Source of the DNA: JAVVHH01 sp965199665
GTDB taxonomy: Bacteria > Pseudomonadota > Alphaproteobacteria > Acetobacterales > Acetobacteraceae
DNA: 64,000 nt
Direction of reading: 5' to 3'
Assembly (NCBI GenBank): GCA_965199665.1
Contig: OZ241208.1
Span: 2,976,001 to 3,040,000, forward strand
Shown: positions 37,665-45,407 of the stretch, in pieces
Position numbering within the stretch: position 1 is the stretch's first letter
Layout: each line of letters starts with the position of its first letter
Notes under the pieces: generated by a model
The model's input: the letters and a program-made list of their open reading frames with translations, nothing else
The model's database searches: none
What the model was told of the DNA's origin: nothing
Translations under genes and position numbers: made by a program

Positions 37665-38639
37665 TTATGACGTTCCCGCGTATTGCCGGAACCACTCCAC
37701 GAAACGCGGAATCCCCACCGCGAGCGGCGTCGTCGGCCGATACCCCGCATGCGCCCCGATCGCCGTTAGATCCGCACAGGTTTCCGTCACGTCGGCCACC
37801 GGCCGCGGCGCGTTGACCACGACCGCCTTACGACCCAGCGACTGCTCCAACAGCGTCACCAGATCGGCCACCCGCTCACCGCGGTTATTACCGATGTTGA
37901 ACAGAAGCGGCGCCTGACCCTCGCCCGGCGGGCGATCGAGGCACGCCAACACACCGGAGACGATGTCGTCGATATAGGTGAAGTCACGCCGCAGCTCGCC
38001 GTTGTCGTAGACGGTGATCGGCTTCCCGTCCTGTATCGCCTGGGCGAAGGAGTAGTAGGCCATGTCCGGCCGGCCCCAAGGCCCATACACGGTGAAGAAC
38101 CGCAGCCCGGTCAGCTTCATGCCATACAAGTGCCAGTAGGCATGGCTCGCCAACTCATCCGTCCGTTTGGTGACCGCGTAGAGCGATACGGGCGTATCCA
38201 CCGGGTCATCCTCGGCGAAGGGCAGCGCCCGGCTCCGCCCGTACACGGACGACGAGCTCGCGTAGACTACATGCTCCAACCCGGAGAGCTGCCGCGCCGC
38301 CTCCAACACCGTGACATGCCCCATCACGTTGGCCGACACGTAGGCATAGGGATCGACCATCGAGTATCGCACCCCGGCCTGCGCCGCGAGATGCACCACC
38401 CGCCGCGCGTCAGGCACGGAGGCGAAGGCGGCGAACACCGCCTCCTTGTCCGCCAGCTCGACCCGCTCGAACCGGAAGCCCGGCACGTCCCGCAAGCGTT
38501 GCAGCCGCGCCTCCTTCAGGCGCACGTCGTAGTAAGTGTTAAGGTTATCCAACCCCAGCACACGTTCCCCCCGCGCCAGCAGCGCCTGCGCCACATGGGA
38601 GCCGACGAACCCGGCCGCGCCGGTGACGATGACCGTCAC
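37665..38639 (-). CDS. UDP-glucuronate 4-epimerase-like NAD-dependent epimerase
   Basis: 324 aa from a GTG overlapping the upstream stop (GTGA). VTGAAGFVGSHVAQALLARG, the family-typical LDNLNTYYDVRLKEARLQRL, SSSSVYGRSRALPFAEDDP, catalytic YAVTK and TVYGPWGRPDMAYYSF match CapI/LpsL-type UDP-glucuronate 4-epimerases. It would provide UDP-galacturonate for surface polysaccharide. Co-translated with 3-hydroxybutyrate dehydrogenase, an odd partner. Confidence 0.85.
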   Translation of the reverse strand: MTVIVTGAAGFVGSHVAQALLARGERVLGLDNLNTYYDVRLKEARLQRLRDVPGFRFERVELADKEAVFAAFASVPDARRVVHLAAQAGVRYSMVDPYAYVSANVMGHVTVLEAARQLSGLEHVVYASSSSVYGRSRALPFAEDDPVDTPVSLYAVTKRTDELASHAYWHLYGMKLTGLRFFTVYGPWGRPDMAYYSFAQAIQDGKPITVYDNGELRRDFTYIDDIVSGVLACLDRPPGEGQAPLLFNIGNNRGERVADLVTLLEQSLGRKAVVVNAPRPVADVTETCADLTAIGAHAGYRPTTPLAVGIPRFVEWFRQYAGTS

Positions 38640-39418
38640 TGCGCGACCCAGCCCCCGTCGATCGACAGCGACGCGCCGGTGACCGTTCGCGCCAGATCGG
38701 AACACAGGTAGACCGCCATGCCGCCAATACCCTCCGGCGTGCTGAACTCCAGCAATCCCTGCTTCTCCGCCAGCATTGCGCGCCCTACCTCGTCCGGCGA
38801 CCGGCCGTTTGCCGCTGCCCGTGCGTCGATCTGCGCCTGCACCAGCGGCGTCAGCACCCAACCCGGGCAGATCGCATTCACCGTGATCCCCGCCGCGGCC
38901 ACCTCCAAGGCACCCACCTTGGTCAGCCCGATCAGCCCGTGCTTGGCCGCCACGTAGGCGGATTTCTCCCGGCTCCCGACCAACCCGTGCGCCGACGCGA
39001 TGTTGATGATCCGCCCCCAGCCCTGCCCCGTCATGATCGGGATGACGGCCTTCATGGCGTGGAACGCGGCCGACAGGTTGATCGCGATGACCTTGTCCCA
39101 CTTGTCGTCCGGAAAGTCGGCGATCGTCGCCGTGTGCTGGATGCCGGCATTGTTGACCAGGATGTCGACCCGGCCGAGCTGTTCGGTCGTCCGCGCGATG
39201 AGCTGCGCGACGCCCGCCGGGTCGGACAGGTCGGCGCCCTCGTAGGCGGCACGGCGCCCGTTCGTGGCCAGCCCGGCGCGGATCGCCTCGATCTGGGCGG
39301 CGTCTCCGAAGCCGTTGAGCATGATGTCCGCCCCCGCCTCGGCCAGGGCGCGGGCGATGCCGAGCCCGATCCCGCTCGTCGATCCCGTGACGACCGCCAC
39401 CTTTCCTTGCAAGCTCAT
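38636..39418 (-). CDS. bdhA: D-3-hydroxybutyrate dehydrogenase
   Basis: 260 aa classical SDR. TGSTSGIGLGIARALAEAGA, NNAGIQHTATIADFP, IINIASAHGLVGS (catalytic Ser), YVAAKHG (YxxxK) and the end ASLSIDGGWVAQ are all as in bacterial 3-hydroxybutyrate dehydrogenases (EC 1.1.1.30). It interconverts 3-hydroxybutyrate and acetoacetate with NAD in polyhydroxybutyrate turnover. Overlaps the epimerase downstream. Confidence 0.9.
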   Translation of the reverse strand: MSLQGKVAVVTGSTSGIGLGIARALAEAGADIMLNGFGDAAQIEAIRAGLATNGRRAAYEGADLSDPAGVAQLIARTTEQLGRVDILVNNAGIQHTATIADFPDDKWDKVIAINLSAAFHAMKAVIPIMTGQGWGRIINIASAHGLVGSREKSAYVAAKHGLIGLTKVGALEVAAAGITVNAICPGWVLTPLVQAQIDARAAANGRSPDEVGRAMLAEKQGLLEFSTPEGIGGMAVYLCSDLARTVTGASLSIDGGWVAQ

Positions 39419-39599
39419 CCCGTTCTCCCCACGGCCGCCCAGCGCCGCGTTGCCAAACCTGGCCGTACGCTGCCTGCGCCGCGCGCGCTGTCAAGCCGCG
39501 GCGCCGTGCATGGCAGTCTGGCACGCGCGCCGCTCACCTTTGCGCAACGCGGACCGGCACCCCACGTTGGGACGGTATCCCACACCTGAGGAGGCCCCT

Positions 39600-40145
39600 G
39601 TGGCGAATAGCCCGAGCGAATTGCCCGACCAGACCCAGAACGCGCATCTCCACAACACGCGCAACGACACCAAGAACAACGCCAAGGCGGTTTCCATGCA
39701 GTGCCTGGAGGCGCGGCTGGCCGACTCGATCGACCTCGGCCTCGTCACCAAGCAGGCGCATTGGAACCTCAAGGGCCCGCAATTCATCGGCGTGCACCTG
39801 ATGCTCGACAAATTCCGCGCCGAGCAAGACGAGTGGACCGACAGCATCGCCGAGCGGATCGTGCAGTTGGGCGGCACCGCCAAGGGCACCGTGCAGGAGA
39901 TCGACTCCCGCACCAGCCTGCCGGCCTACCCGACCGACATCTACAAGATCGCCGATCACATCGCGGCCCTGATCGAGCGCTACGCCGCTTGCGCCAACTC
40001 CATGCGCAAGAACATCGATGACACCGCCGATGCCGGCGACGCCGACACCGCGGACCTGTTCACCGAAGTGTCGCGCGGTCTGGACAAGCAGCTGTGGTTC
40101 CTCGAGGCGCACGTGCAGGAGCCGAGCGGCAACTTCCGCGAGTAG
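39600..40145 (+). CDS. dps: DNA-protecting ferritin-like protein Dps
   Basis: 181 aa from a GTG with GAGGAGG upstream. The ferroxidase region KQAHWNLKGPQFIGVHLMLD then EQDEWTDSIAERI contains the His, His, Asp and Asp/Glu ligands shared between Dps subunits. The N-terminus is polar and Asn-rich (NTRNDTKNNAKA), as in DNA-binding tails. It stores iron by oxidising Fe(II) with peroxide and coats DNA. Monocistronic; 62 bp before parE. Confidence 0.92.
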   Translation: MANSPSELPDQTQNAHLHNTRNDTKNNAKAVSMQCLEARLADSIDLGLVTKQAHWNLKGPQFIGVHLMLDKFRAEQDEWTDSIAERIVQLGGTAKGTVQEIDSRTSLPAYPTDIYKIADHIAALIERYAACANSMRKNIDDTADAGDADTADLFTEVSRGLDKQLWFLEAHVQEPSGNFRE

Positions 40146-40207
40146 GCGAATCGCTTGCCCGATCCGGCCCGGGTCCTTACGGTCCGGGCTCGGATTGGGA
40201 ACACAGC

Positions 40208-42196
40208 ATGAACGACCTGCTCAAGCCTCTCGGTGCCGCGGAGGCCGCCAAGACGTACTCTGCCAGCGACATCGAGGTGCTCGAGGGGCTTGAGCCGGTC
40301 CGCCGCCGCCCCGGCATGTATATCGGCGGCACCGACGAATCCGCGTTCCACCATCTCGCCGCCGAGGTGCTGGACAACTCGATGGACGAAGCCGTGGCCG
40401 GCCATGCCAGCGCCATCGAGGTTGTGGTGGAGGCCGGCAACTGGCTGTCCATCCGCGACAATGGCCGCGGTATCCCTGTCGATCCGCATCCGAAATTCAC
40501 CAACCTCAGTGCCCTCGAGGTGATTCTCACCACGCTGCATTCTGGAGGCAAGTTCGGCGGCAAGGCCTACGCGACCTCCGGCGGGCTACACGGCGTCGGC
40601 AGTTCCGTCGTCAACGCCTTGTCCGACCGGCTCGAGGTCGAGGTCGCACGCGATCGAATGCTCTGGAAGCAGGAGTATAGCCGCGGCAAACCACTCGGCC
40701 CCTTGCAACAGGCCGGCCCGGTGCAGAACCGCCGCGGCACTGCCATCCGCTTCCATCCGGATCCCGAAATCTTCGGCCCCCTGCTCTGGAGCCCGACGCG
40801 CCTGTATCGGCTCTGCCGCTCCAAGGCCTACCTATTCCGCGGCGTCCGTATCCGCTGGTCCTGCGACCCGGCGTTGCTCCGCGGCACCGAGATCCCGTCC
40901 GAAGCCACCCTGCACTTCCCCGGCGGCCTGCGCGACAGCCTCGCCGAGGATTTGGACGGCGCCAGCCTTGCTTTGTCCGAGTTCTGGGTCGGCGAGGCCG
41001 AGCTGCCGACCGACGCCGGCGGCCGGTCCGGCGGCCGCGCCGAGTGGGCGATCGCCTGGCTCGAGACCGGCGACGGCTCGCTCGGCTCCTACTGCAACAC
41101 GGTGCCGACACCTCAGGGCGGCACCCACGAGGCCGGGTTCCGCGCCGCGGTGCTCAAGGGCCTGCGCGCATGGGGCGAGCAGCGCGGCAATCGCCGGGCA
41201 GCGCAGGTCACCGCGGAAGATGCATTCGGCGGCATGGCGGCCAAGCTCTCGGTGTTCATCCGCGAACCGCAATTCCAGGGTCAGACCAAGGAGAAGCTGA
41301 CCAGTCCGGAGGCCACCCGCCTCGTCGAAGGCGCGCTGCGCGACCGGTTCGACCATTGGCTGGCCGGCAACCCGTCCCAGGCCGACAACCTGCTCGCCTT
41401 CGTGATCGAGCGCGCCGAAGAGCGGCTGCGGCGCAAGGAAAGCAAGGACGTCTCCCGCAAGACCGCCACCCGTCGGCTGCGCCTTCCCGGCAAGCTCACC
41501 GACTGCACCCGAGAGAGCAGGGACGACACCGAGATCTTCCTTGTCGAGGGCGACAGTGCCGGCGGCTCGGCCAAGCAGGCCCGCAACCGCGACACCCAAG
41601 CCGTGCTGCCGCTGCGGGGCAAGATCCTCAACGTGGCCAGTGCCAGCGACGAGAAGCTGCTGCAGAACCAGGAGCTGAAGGACCTCGTGGAGGCGCTGGG
41701 CTGCGGCGCCGGCGATCGTTTCGATCGTGCGCGCCTGCGCTACGGCCGGGTCATCATCATGACCGATGCCGACGTCGACGGGGCGCACATTGCCTCGCTG
41801 CTGATGACGTTCTTCTATCGCAAGCTGCCCGAGCTCGTGCGCCACGGGCACCTCTACCTCGCCCAGCCGCCGCTGTTCCGCCTCACCCAGGGTGCCAAGT
41901 CGGTCTATGCCATGAGCGACAAGGACAAGGACCGCTCGATCAAGCGCGACTTCAAGGCCGGCAGCAAGGTCGAGGTCAGCCGGTTCAAGGGTCTGGGCGA
42001 GATGCCGCCGGCGGCGTTGCGCGAGACCACCATGGACCCGGCCCGCCGCACCCTGCTCAAGGTCGTCGCCGCGCCGGAAGAGCGCGCTTCCACCAACGCA
42101 CTGGTCGAAAGCCTGATGGGCCGCAAGCCGGAGCTGCGCTTCCAATTCATCCAGGAGCACGCCCGGCTGGTCGAGACCGAGGAACTCGACGTCTGA
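40208..42196 (+). CDS. parE: DNA topoisomerase IV subunit B
   Basis: 662 aa. GHKL ATPase motifs DNSMDEA, DNGRGIPVDPH and GGLHGVGSSVVNALSDRLE; toprim motifs EGDSAGGSAKQARNRDTQAV, PLRGKILNVAS and TDADVDGAHIASLLMTFFY; end RFQFIQEHARLVE. The short length and lack of the GyrB-type insert favour ParE over GyrB. Works with ParC to unlink sister chromosomes. Start chosen at MNDLLKPLG; the ribosome-binding site is weak. Confidence 0.95.
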   Translation: MNDLLKPLGAAEAAKTYSASDIEVLEGLEPVRRRPGMYIGGTDESAFHHLAAEVLDNSMDEAVAGHASAIEVVVEAGNWLSIRDNGRGIPVDPHPKFTNLSALEVILTTLHSGGKFGGKAYATSGGLHGVGSSVVNALSDRLEVEVARDRMLWKQEYSRGKPLGPLQQAGPVQNRRGTAIRFHPDPEIFGPLLWSPTRLYRLCRSKAYLFRGVRIRWSCDPALLRGTEIPSEATLHFPGGLRDSLAEDLDGASLALSEFWVGEAELPTDAGGRSGGRAEWAIAWLETGDGSLGSYCNTVPTPQGGTHEAGFRAAVLKGLRAWGEQRGNRRAAQVTAEDAFGGMAAKLSVFIREPQFQGQTKEKLTSPEATRLVEGALRDRFDHWLAGNPSQADNLLAFVIERAEERLRRKESKDVSRKTATRRLRLPGKLTDCTRESRDDTEIFLVEGDSAGGSAKQARNRDTQAVLPLRGKILNVASASDEKLLQNQELKDLVEALGCGAGDRFDRARLRYGRVIIMTDADVDGAHIASLLMTFFYRKLPELVRHGHLYLAQPPLFRLTQGAKSVYAMSDKDKDRSIKRDFKAGSKVEVSRFKGLGEMPPAALRETTMDPARRTLLKVVAAPEERASTNALVESLMGRKPELRFQFIQEHARLVETEELDV

Positions 42197-42201
42197 CGGC
42201 G

Positions 42202-42492
42202 TCAGTTCTCGCGGTGCCGCAGATGCCACAGTCGCTCGTGCGCCGCGACCAGCCCTTCCATGTTTCGCCGCCGGTGCGGATCCGGTTGCGTCGGCCGACG
42301 CGATAACATCAGTTCCAAAATTTGCAGGATGTGCCGTGCGACCTCGATGTCCGCCACGTCGCACGCATGGTGGAAGGCGACCAGCAACTTGTCTTCGAGC
42401 CGGCGCGTATGCCGTCGGATCGGCGCTCCTGCTTGCGCGCTTAATGCGGGCTCTGGAACACCGAGGTCGTCTTCACCAGGCAGACGGGCCAT
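42202..42492 (-). CDS. Conserved hypothetical protein
   Basis: 96 aa. The central and C-terminal parts (RLEDKLLVAFHHACDVADIE, VARHILQILELML, EGLVAAHERLWHLRH) look like a helical repeat pair and resemble small proteins often found in Rhodospirillales, from memory. No signal or membrane segment. It ends 5 bp from the convergent parE stop. Function unknown. Confidence 0.65.
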   Translation of the reverse strand: MARLPGEDDLGVPEPALSAQAGAPIRRHTRRLEDKLLVAFHHACDVADIEVARHILQILELMLSRRPTQPDPHRRRNMEGLVAAHERLWHLRHREN

Positions 42493-42844
42493 GAAACCTC
42501 ATAGCAATGGGAAAGCTCCATCCGCTCGTCACTCGGTGCCGCCCCGCTCGCGCGCGCCGTCGCCTGCATTTTGCAGTCGCCCTACTCGGCTACAAGCTGT
42601 TGCGCGATTTTGAAAGCCGTTTGCGCGCAATGCAGCCCATGCCTTCCAGTTACAGGTGTTGAGCAACGATCCTTCACGCGCAATCGGACATTCCCCGCGT
42701 CCCATTACCGCCCCTCCACTCCGCTGGTTGCACTGCGGAGCACGAAACATCGGCCCGCAAGCGCCAAGGCCGCGCATTCGTTACGTCTTATTATATATTC
42801 GGCTGCGTCTTTATTTCGCAAGTCCAACCGTAAGTCGGCGACCG
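42493..42844. other. Intergenic region with an AT-rich promoter-like spot
   Basis: 352 bp between the small hypothetical gene and the asparaginase stop, lower in GC than the surroundings. On the minus strand TATAAT (42790-42795) sits in an ATATATAATAAG context. A TTGCGA lies 20 nt upstream, too far for a clean -35. It probably drives the small hypothetical gene. No convincing gene is seen here. Confidence 0.4.
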
Positions 42845-43849
42845 TTAATATTCCGCGAACATTCGCCGGATTTCTCCGATTTCCGAAGTCCGGACCAGCG
42901 CCACCATCAGCAGGATCCGCGCCTTCTGCGGTGTCAGCGTGTCCGCCCCCACGAAGCCCGACCGCGTCAACGAGACCGTCGCCGGCGGCACCCGCCCGCT
43001 ACCCGCCCGCGACGATTGCACCACCACCACGCCGGCCTCGACCGCGCGCAGCAGCGCCTCCTTCTGCAACGGTGATGGCGAGCCGGACGGGAACCCGGCC
43101 GACACCAGCCCGCGCGCCCCCGCCGCCACCGCGGCCTCCACCAGAACCCCGTCCGCCCCGCCATAGGCCGGGATGATGTCCACCCGCGGCAATGTCTCCA
43201 GCCCGCTCACGTCGAACTCGGTATCCGGCGCGCAACGCCGGATCGGCCGCCGGTAGAACGCCACCTGGTCGGCATCCGCCACGCCCAGCAAGCCCCAATC
43301 CGGCGACCGGAACGTCTGCACCCGTAGGTTGGACGTCTTCGTCACGTCCCGCGCCGCATTGATCTCGTCGTTCAACACGACCAGCACGCCCATCCCGCGC
43401 GCCGCCGGCGACCCGGCCACCCGCACCGCCGCCAGCAGGTTCGCACCGCCATCCGCCGAAACTGCCGAACTCGGGCGCATCGCCCCCACCAGCACGACCG
43501 GCACCGCGACCTTCACGACCAGGTTCAGGAAGAACGCCGTCTCCTCCAGGCTCGCCGTGCCATGCGTGATGACGATGCCGTCCAGCCCCGGCGTCTCCCG
43601 CTCGAGCCGCGCTGCCAGTGCCGCGAGCGCCAGCCAATCGACGGGCCCGAGCCGCGTGCTGTCCAAGTTCTTGTACGGCACCGGCACGATCCGGCCGACG
43701 CGCGCCAGCTCCGGCACCGTCGCCAACACTTCGTCCACGCGCATGAACCGGCCCGTCGTGCCGTAATCCAGCTGGTCGAGCCGATCGGCGCTCACGCCCG
43801 AGATCGTCCCGCCGGTCCCGATCACGGCCACGCACGGCAACTCGCTCAT
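42845..43849 (-). CDS. L-asparaginase-family protein
   Basis: 334 aa, the length of type II bacterial asparaginases. GTGGTISG carries the nucleophilic Thr; GAMRPSSAVSADGGANLL and the Lys in RDVTKTSNL are conserved. The second motif, normally HGTDT, reads THGTASLEETAFFL, so the Asp of the Thr-Asp pair is Ala. No signal peptide. Likely an amidohydrolase on asparagine or a related amide, with changed activity possible. tRNA-Arg lies 30 bp upstream. Confidence 0.82.
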   Translation of the reverse strand: MSELPCVAVIGTGGTISGVSADRLDQLDYGTTGRFMRVDEVLATVPELARVGRIVPVPYKNLDSTRLGPVDWLALAALAARLERETPGLDGIVITHGTASLEETAFFLNLVVKVAVPVVLVGAMRPSSAVSADGGANLLAAVRVAGSPAARGMGVLVVLNDEINAARDVTKTSNLRVQTFRSPDWGLLGVADADQVAFYRRPIRRCAPDTEFDVSGLETLPRVDIIPAYGGADGVLVEAAVAAGARGLVSAGFPSGSPSPLQKEALLRAVEAGVVVVQSSRAGSGRVPPATVSLTRSGFVGADTLTPQKARILLMVALVRTSEIGEIRRMFAEY

Positions 43850-43879
43850 CGCAGCACCCGGATCGTCGATGGAGGAAGA

Positions 43880-43956
<77 letters not shown>

Positions 43957-43997
43957 ACGCGCCTCTCTTAACCCGGCCCCGCCATCGCGCCAAGCGC

Positions 43998-45020
43998 TCA
44001 ATCCGACTCCGGCCCGCTCGCCCGCCACGCCAGCCACAGCCGGGCCCACCGATCCGCCCCCGACGGCAGCGGGGCCGTTCGATCGCCGATCCAGGCCACG
44101 ATATCCGAGATCACCGACGCCCGCCCCTGGTCGCGCAGCAGCAGGTGGTAGCCGGACGGGTACAACGCCCGCCGCACCCCCGCCGGCATGTGCCGCCACG
44201 CCCGCGCTGCCGCCGGCATCGGCACGATCGCGTCCTTCTCGCCGTAGATCGCCAAGACGTTGTCCGGCAACGCCGACGACGCCGCCTGCGCCGTATCCAT
44301 CAGGTCGGTCAGCCCCCGCAGCGTGTCGAACCGCGTCCGCCGGATCGTCAGCGGATTGCGCGCCAGCGCCAGGATCGCATCGCGGTTGTCGCTCGCCACC
44401 ACGCGCAGCTTCACCTCGCCGCCCGTCACGCTCAGCCCCGGCAACGTGCTGGACACCAGCCACAACCCGGTGCGCAGCCCGATCCCCATCTGCGCCCGCC
44501 CCCACACCGCCGGCGACAACAGGATCCAGCCATCGACCGGCGGCGCCGCCGGGCTGACCGCCAGTGCCATCAGCACCGCGCCCCCCATGCTCTCGCCCAT
44601 CGCATACAGCGGCACGCCAGGATACCGCGCCCGCAACTGTCGCAGCAGCGTCGCCGCGTCCGCCTGCAGCGCCGCCGCCCCCGGCCACCGCCCCCGGCCC
44701 GGCGCCGCCCCGAACCCCCGCTGATCCGGCGCGAACAGCGCGATCCCCGACCCGGCGAACACCGGCCCCGGCAGCGCCAGCGCATCCTTGCTGTCGTTGA
44801 AACCGTGCAGCGCCAGCACCACCGCCCGCGGCCGCACCCCCGCCGGCGGCAACCACGCCCGCACCGGCAACCGCGCCCCGTCCGGCATCGTCGCCACCTC
44901 GTCGGCCATCAACGACGCCGCCGGCAGTGCCGGGAACACCGGGTCATACACCGGCAGTGCCGCGCAGGCCGCCAACCCGCACAACGGCACGATCGCGAAA
45001 AGGGCGCGCCGAAGCGCCAT
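43998..45020 (-). CDS. Alpha/beta hydrolase lipoprotein (lysophospholipase/monoglyceride-lipase-like)
   Basis: 340 aa from MALRRALFAIVPLCGLAAC, a lipoprotein signal with lipobox LAAC. The hydrolase core shows LALHGFNDSKDA, APDQRGFGAAPGRGRW, nucleophile elbow GESMGGAVLM, Asp in YGEKDAIVP and His in GYHLLLRD. It resembles PldB/monoacylglycerol-lipase proteins. It should be anchored to a membrane facing the periplasm and act on lipid esters. An upstream ATG (45047) would add nine residues. Confidence 0.82.
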   Translation of the reverse strand: MALRRALFAIVPLCGLAACAALPVYDPVFPALPAASLMADEVATMPDGARLPVRAWLPPAGVRPRAVVLALHGFNDSKDALALPGPVFAGSGIALFAPDQRGFGAAPGRGRWPGAAALQADAATLLRQLRARYPGVPLYAMGESMGGAVLMALAVSPAAPPVDGWILLSPAVWGRAQMGIGLRTGLWLVSSTLPGLSVTGGEVKLRVVASDNRDAILALARNPLTIRRTRFDTLRGLTDLMDTAQAASSALPDNVLAIYGEKDAIVPMPAAARAWRHMPAGVRRALYPSGYHLLLRDQGRASVISDIVAWIGDRTAPLPSGADRWARLWLAWRASGPESD

Positions 45021-45196
45021 CTGGCTCAAATCCAACCATCTCCCCACGCGCGCGGCCCTCGACGACTATGGCGGCCCCGCGCCAGGCGGCAAGAACCGCC
45101 CGCACCGGCCGCCGCCACACAAACGCCGGCCCGTAGTTGAAAGCCAGCCCGGCACGGCTACAATCGGGGGGAACCTCCCGCAACGAGATCGCCCCC

Positions 45197-45406
45197 ATGC
45201 CCTTCGGCGCCAACACGCCCACGCCGACCGTCGGCGGGACCGAGACCCTCACCGTTCACAGCCGCAACATCGCCTGCGACGGCGGCGACGGCCCGCTCGG
45301 CCATCCCCGCGTCTGGCTGCACATCGAGCACGAGCAGACCTTCTGCCCGTATTGCTCCCGGATCTTCCGCGTCGCCCCCGGCACCCAAGACGGGCACGGC
45401 CACTAG
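45197..45406 (+). CDS. Zinc-finger protein, NDUFS6-like (zf-CHCC)
   Basis: 69 aa from MPFGANTPTP. The pattern ACDGGDGPLGHPRVWLHI then FCPYCSRIFR gives the Cys, His, Cys, Cys set of the zf-CHCC domain, the bacterial relative of mitochondrial complex I subunit NDUFS6. A role in complex I assembly or as a small zinc protein is inferred from the family. It ends one base before the polA start. Confidence 0.85.
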   Translation: MPFGANTPTPTVGGTETLTVHSRNIACDGGDGPLGHPRVWLHIEHEQTFCPYCSRIFRVAPGTQDGHGH

Positions 45407-45407
45407 C

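Noticed and set aside
42529..42777. 82-codon minus-strand frame in the gap before the asparaginase gene
   Set aside because: No ribosome-binding site, mixed composition and no recognisable pattern; treated as non-coding.
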